From PGZG01 sp046292765 (GTDB taxonomy: Bacteria > Pseudomonadota > Gammaproteobacteria > Pseudomonadales > Alcanivoracaceae): DNA of 64,000 nucleotides. Of the stretch, positions 61,586-64,000 are shown piece by piece. The position numbers and the translations under genes were made by a program. Positions within the stretch are counted from its first letter, which is position 1, and every line of letters starts with the position of its first letter. The notes beneath the pieces are model-generated. The model had not been told where the DNA came from. It saw only the letters and a program-made list of their open reading frames with translations, and did not search any database. Where the stretch lies: the NCBI GenBank assembly GCA_046292765.1, contig JBKBQA010000004.1, positions 248,001-312,000 of the forward strand, given 5' to 3'.

Positions 61586-61807
61586 ATGGACCCTCAGGAA
61601 CTCGGAGCACTGGTGCGGCGGGTGCGCAAGGCGCAGGGCCTGACCCAGCAGGCGCTGGCGGCGTCTGCCAATGTGAGCACTCGCTTTATTCATGATCTGG
61701 AACACGGCAAGCCGACGGCGGCGTTGGGGCTGGCGCTTGCGGTGTTGGCGGTGTTGGGGGTCGAAATCCGTTTGCTGCCTCCCGATCTTAGGGAGGGCTC
61801 GGTGTGA
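61586..61807 (+). CDS. hipB: HipB-family XRE antitoxin
   Basis: This 73-residue protein is an HTH_XRE domain (RRVRKAQGLTQQALAASANV, STRFIHDLEHGKPTA). The start MDPQELG has GGGA 7 nt upstream; an ATG four codons earlier is possible. It overlaps hipA by 4 nt. Confidence 0.9.
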   Translation: MDPQELGALVRRVRKAQGLTQQALAASANVSTRFIHDLEHGKPTAALGLALAVLAVLGVEIRLLPPDLREGSV

Positions 61808-63099
61808 AGTTGCTGGTGAGGCTGGCGGAGCAGGCCTGCGGCGAGCTGGAGATCAGTGCGGCGGAGCGCTTCCGTTTTCGTTACTTGCCGGACTATCTGG
61901 CTCGCGAGGGCATTCCTCTGTCTGTATCCATGTCGCTGCGTGAGGCGCCTTGGTCGGATGAGGTGGCGTTTCCCTGGTTTGAAAATCTGTTGCCGGAAGG
62001 CGAGCTTCGGTTTCGCATTGCCGAGGATCTGCGCACCGATGTGCAAAATATCTCGCGCCTGTTGAAGCGTCTTGGTGGCGATGTGGCGGGGGCGGTGTCT
62101 TTGCATGCGGAGGGTGAAGCGCGAGCGAATCCTGTCGACGCCGATAGTCCGGTGCTGGATGAAGTCGCACTGGGGCAGTTGCTTGAAGAGTCAGCGCGTC
62201 ATCCGTTTCTGGCGGCGCGTCCGGACGGGCCGCGTTTGAGTCTGGCCGGTGCCCAGCAGAAGTTGCCGGTGTTGATTCGGGCAGATGGTTTGCGGTTGCC
62301 GCAGGGGAGTCCTTCTACGCATTTGCTGAAACCGCCCAGCCCCCGCTTTCCCGCATTGGCGCATAACGAATTTGTTTGCATGCGTGCTGCACGCCTGGCG
62401 GGGCTGCAGGTGGCGGACGTGTCGCTGCGACATTACATCGGTATCGATGATCGCAAGCAGGTGTGTTTACAAGTTACCCGTTATGATCGAGTTGAGCGGG
62501 TGCCGGGTCAATGGACCCGGTTGCATCAGGAGGATATCTGTCAAGCGCTCAGCGTGGTGTCGCCGCGCAAGTATGAAGCCGATGGCGGGCCTGGCATGGC
62601 GCAGTTGTTCGCGGTGATCCGGCAACATTCCGCCACTCCGGCAAAGGATATTGTCGAACTGCTCAAGCGGGTGCTGTTTAATCTTCTGATCGGCAATGAG
62701 GATGCGCACGGCAAGAATTTTTCTTTGCTGTACTCTTCGATGCAGTACCCTTCGTTGCAGGATGGGCCCCGCAAGCCGGTGTTGGCGCCGGCCTATGATC
62801 TCGTGTCCACCGCGCTGTATCCGCAATTGAGCCGCGAGCTGGCCATGTCGGTGGGCGGCGCGCAACGCTTTGCTGAACTTGGCGTGGAGCAACTGCAGTT
62901 GTTTGCCACCCAAACTGCCACTGGCCCGGCGCGCATGCGCAAAGCGTTACGGGATTTTTTGGAGCAGGCGAATAACGGCGTCGCGTTGTCGGTAAAAGAA
63001 GTGGTGTCGATTTGCGATAACGAGGAGTCGGCATTGCTTGGCGAGTTGGTGGCGCAGTGCAGGCAGCGTTATGCCGTGCTGGGAGATTTGTTGGGATGA
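61804..63099 (+). CDS. hipA: HipA-family serine/threonine kinase toxin
   Basis: This 431-residue kinase has a HipA N-terminal subdomain (WFENLLPEGELR), the ATP-loop region SLAGAQQKLPV, the catalytic NEDAHGKNFS (near 297-306) and the metal-binding APAYDLVS. It is complete. GTG start inside the hipB stop. HipA phosphorylates an aminoacyl-tRNA synthetase in E. coli; target here is unknown. Confidence 0.93.
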   Translation: MKLLVRLAEQACGELEISAAERFRFRYLPDYLAREGIPLSVSMSLREAPWSDEVAFPWFENLLPEGELRFRIAEDLRTDVQNISRLLKRLGGDVAGAVSLHAEGEARANPVDADSPVLDEVALGQLLEESARHPFLAARPDGPRLSLAGAQQKLPVLIRADGLRLPQGSPSTHLLKPPSPRFPALAHNEFVCMRAARLAGLQVADVSLRHYIGIDDRKQVCLQVTRYDRVERVPGQWTRLHQEDICQALSVVSPRKYEADGGPGMAQLFAVIRQHSATPAKDIVELLKRVLFNLLIGNEDAHGKNFSLLYSSMQYPSLQDGPRKPVLAPAYDLVSTALYPQLSRELAMSVGGAQRFAELGVEQLQLFATQTATGPARMRKALRDFLEQANNGVALSVKEVVSICDNEESALLGELVAQCRQRYAVLGDLLG

Positions 63100-63118
63100 A
63101 CCTCACTCCTGCAATAAG

Positions 63119-63152
63119 AAAAGCCCGGCTTGCGTGAGCAGGCCGGGCTTTT
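63119..63152. terminator. Bidirectional terminator between hipA and fadA
   Basis: AAAAGCCCGGC and GCCGGGCTTTT form an 11-bp perfect stem with A- and T-tracts on either side, between two convergent genes. Confidence 0.9.
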
Positions 63153-63178
63153 GGTTTTGCTTCAGTTAAAGCGCGGAT

Positions 63179-64000
63179 TTAAACCCGCTCGATTACCGTC
63201 GCAATACCCTGACCCAGACCAATACACATGGTCGCTACACCCAGGGTGCCGTCTTTCCATTCCAGCACGTTCAGCAGTGTGCCGGTGATGCGGGCGCCGG
63301 AGCAGCCGAGTGGGTGGCCAAGTGCAATGGCGCCGCCGTTCAGGTTGATCTTGTCTTCCATCTTGTCCATCAGCTTCAGATCCTTGATCACCGGCAGGGA
63401 CTGCGCGGCGAAGGCTTCGTTCAGCTCGAAGTAGTCGATGTCGTCGATGGTCAGGCCAGCGCGGGCCAGTGCTTTCTGGGTGGCCGGTACCGGGCCGTAG
63501 CCCATGATCGCAGCGTCGCAGCCAGCGACTGCCATGGCGCGGATCTTGGCGCGCGGCTTGAGGCCCATTTCCTGGGCTTTGGCGGCGCTCATCACCAGCA
63601 TGGCGGAAGCACCATCGGACAGCGCCGAGGAAGTACCGGCGGTGACGGTGCCGCTGCGCGGATCGAATACCGGCTTCAGTGCCTGCAGACCTTCCAGGGT
63701 GGTTTCCGGACGGATCACTTCGTCGATTTCACACAGCACCTTGCGGCCGTCGGCGTCGTGGCCTTCGATCGGTACGATTTCGTTTTTCCAGCGGCCTTGC
63801 TGGGTGGCTTCCCAGGCTTTCATGTGCGAGCGCAGGCCGAACTCGTCCTGCTGCTGGCGGCTGATGCCGTGCATGCGGCCGAGCATTTCCGCGGTCAGGC
63901 CCATCATGTTCGACGCCTTGGCGGTGAACTTGCTGGCTTCCGGGTTCAGGTCGATGCCGTGGTCCATGGCAACGTGGCCCATGTGCTCAACACCACCGAT
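63179..64000 (-). CDS. fadA: Acetyl-CoA C-acyltransferase (3-ketoacyl-CoA thiolase), partial
   Basis: This is the C-terminal part of FadA; the 5' end lies outside the window. Visible family residues are NEAFAAQ, the His in GHPLGCSGAR and the C-terminal CIGLGQG cysteine. FadA performs the last step of beta-oxidation, in keeping with alkane use. The nucleophile Cys lies in the missing part. Confidence 0.93.
   Translation of the reverse strand: MGGVEHMGHVAMDHGIDLNPEASKFTAKASNMMGLTAEMLGRMHGISRQQQDEFGLRSHMKAWEATQQGRWKNEIVPIEGHDADGRKVLCEIDEVIRPETTLEGLQALKPVFDPRSGTVTAGTSSALSDGASAMLVMSAAKAQEMGLKPRAKIRAMAVAGCDAAIMGYGPVPATQKALARAGLTIDDIDYFELNEAFAAQSLPVIKDLKLMDKMEDKINLNGGAIALGHPLGCSGARITGTLLNVLEWKDGTLGVATMCIGLGQGIATVIERV

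Overview
The window looks like the chromosome of a marine, hydrocarbon-using gammaproteobacterium, most likely Alcanivorax or a close relative. The reasons are an AlkB alkane hydroxylase, a complete Rnf/Rsx operon ending in nth, high GC in the core genes, and a grxD / rnt / argG / gloA order like that of Pseudomonas and its relatives. The genus is an inference from gene content. I see no rRNA, tRNA or CRISPR array.

About 1-34.7 kb is mostly core genome: a TonB receptor, monothiol glutaredoxin, a large Ser/Thr kinase, RNase T, argG, a gloA-rimB-rimK-desuccinylase-like operon, an FAD oxidoreductase with a methyltransferase, and the rsxABCDGE-(unknown gene)-nth operon. Then come a yqjDEK-like membrane set, uup, dbpA, a GST, a TetR/oxidoreductase operon with two operator-like sites, rsuA, hydrolases, nitronate monooxygenase and alkB. 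A perfect Anr/FNR box lies upstream of alkB. At 34.7-42.5 kb are a HicAB pair, a GntR regulator with a Zn-dependent dehydrogenase, a TetR regulator with an 802-residue protein resembling six-hairpin glycosidases, and an amidase.

About 42.6-63.1 kb is an accessory toxin-antitoxin and defence island. Its left part (43-47.4 kb) is a graveyard: an HTH/nucleotidyltransferase pair, a ParD/ParE pair and a zeta-toxin-like gene each have a deleted or truncated toxin while the antitoxin-side gene is intact, and an alpha/beta hydrolase has lost its N-terminus. Next is an EcoRII-type restriction-modification system (vsr, dcm-like methylase, EcoRII-like nuclease). It is followed by an IS30 element that split a second restriction-enzyme-like gene, and by an HNH nuclease relic. 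Then come an AAA-ATPase/RloB pair (probable anti-phage module), VapBC, a lipase-like hydrolase, an RHH/ParE pair, an HTH-nucleotidyltransferase, an XRE regulator, a SWIM protein and HipBA. The window ends inside fadA.

The most unusual signal is at module borders in the island. Short, diverged copies of gene ends (an alpha/beta hydrolase, the HNH nuclease, the lipase-like gene, perhaps ParE) lie on the far side of inserted modules, as if cassettes repeatedly entered at gene 3' ends or tandem copies were deleted.
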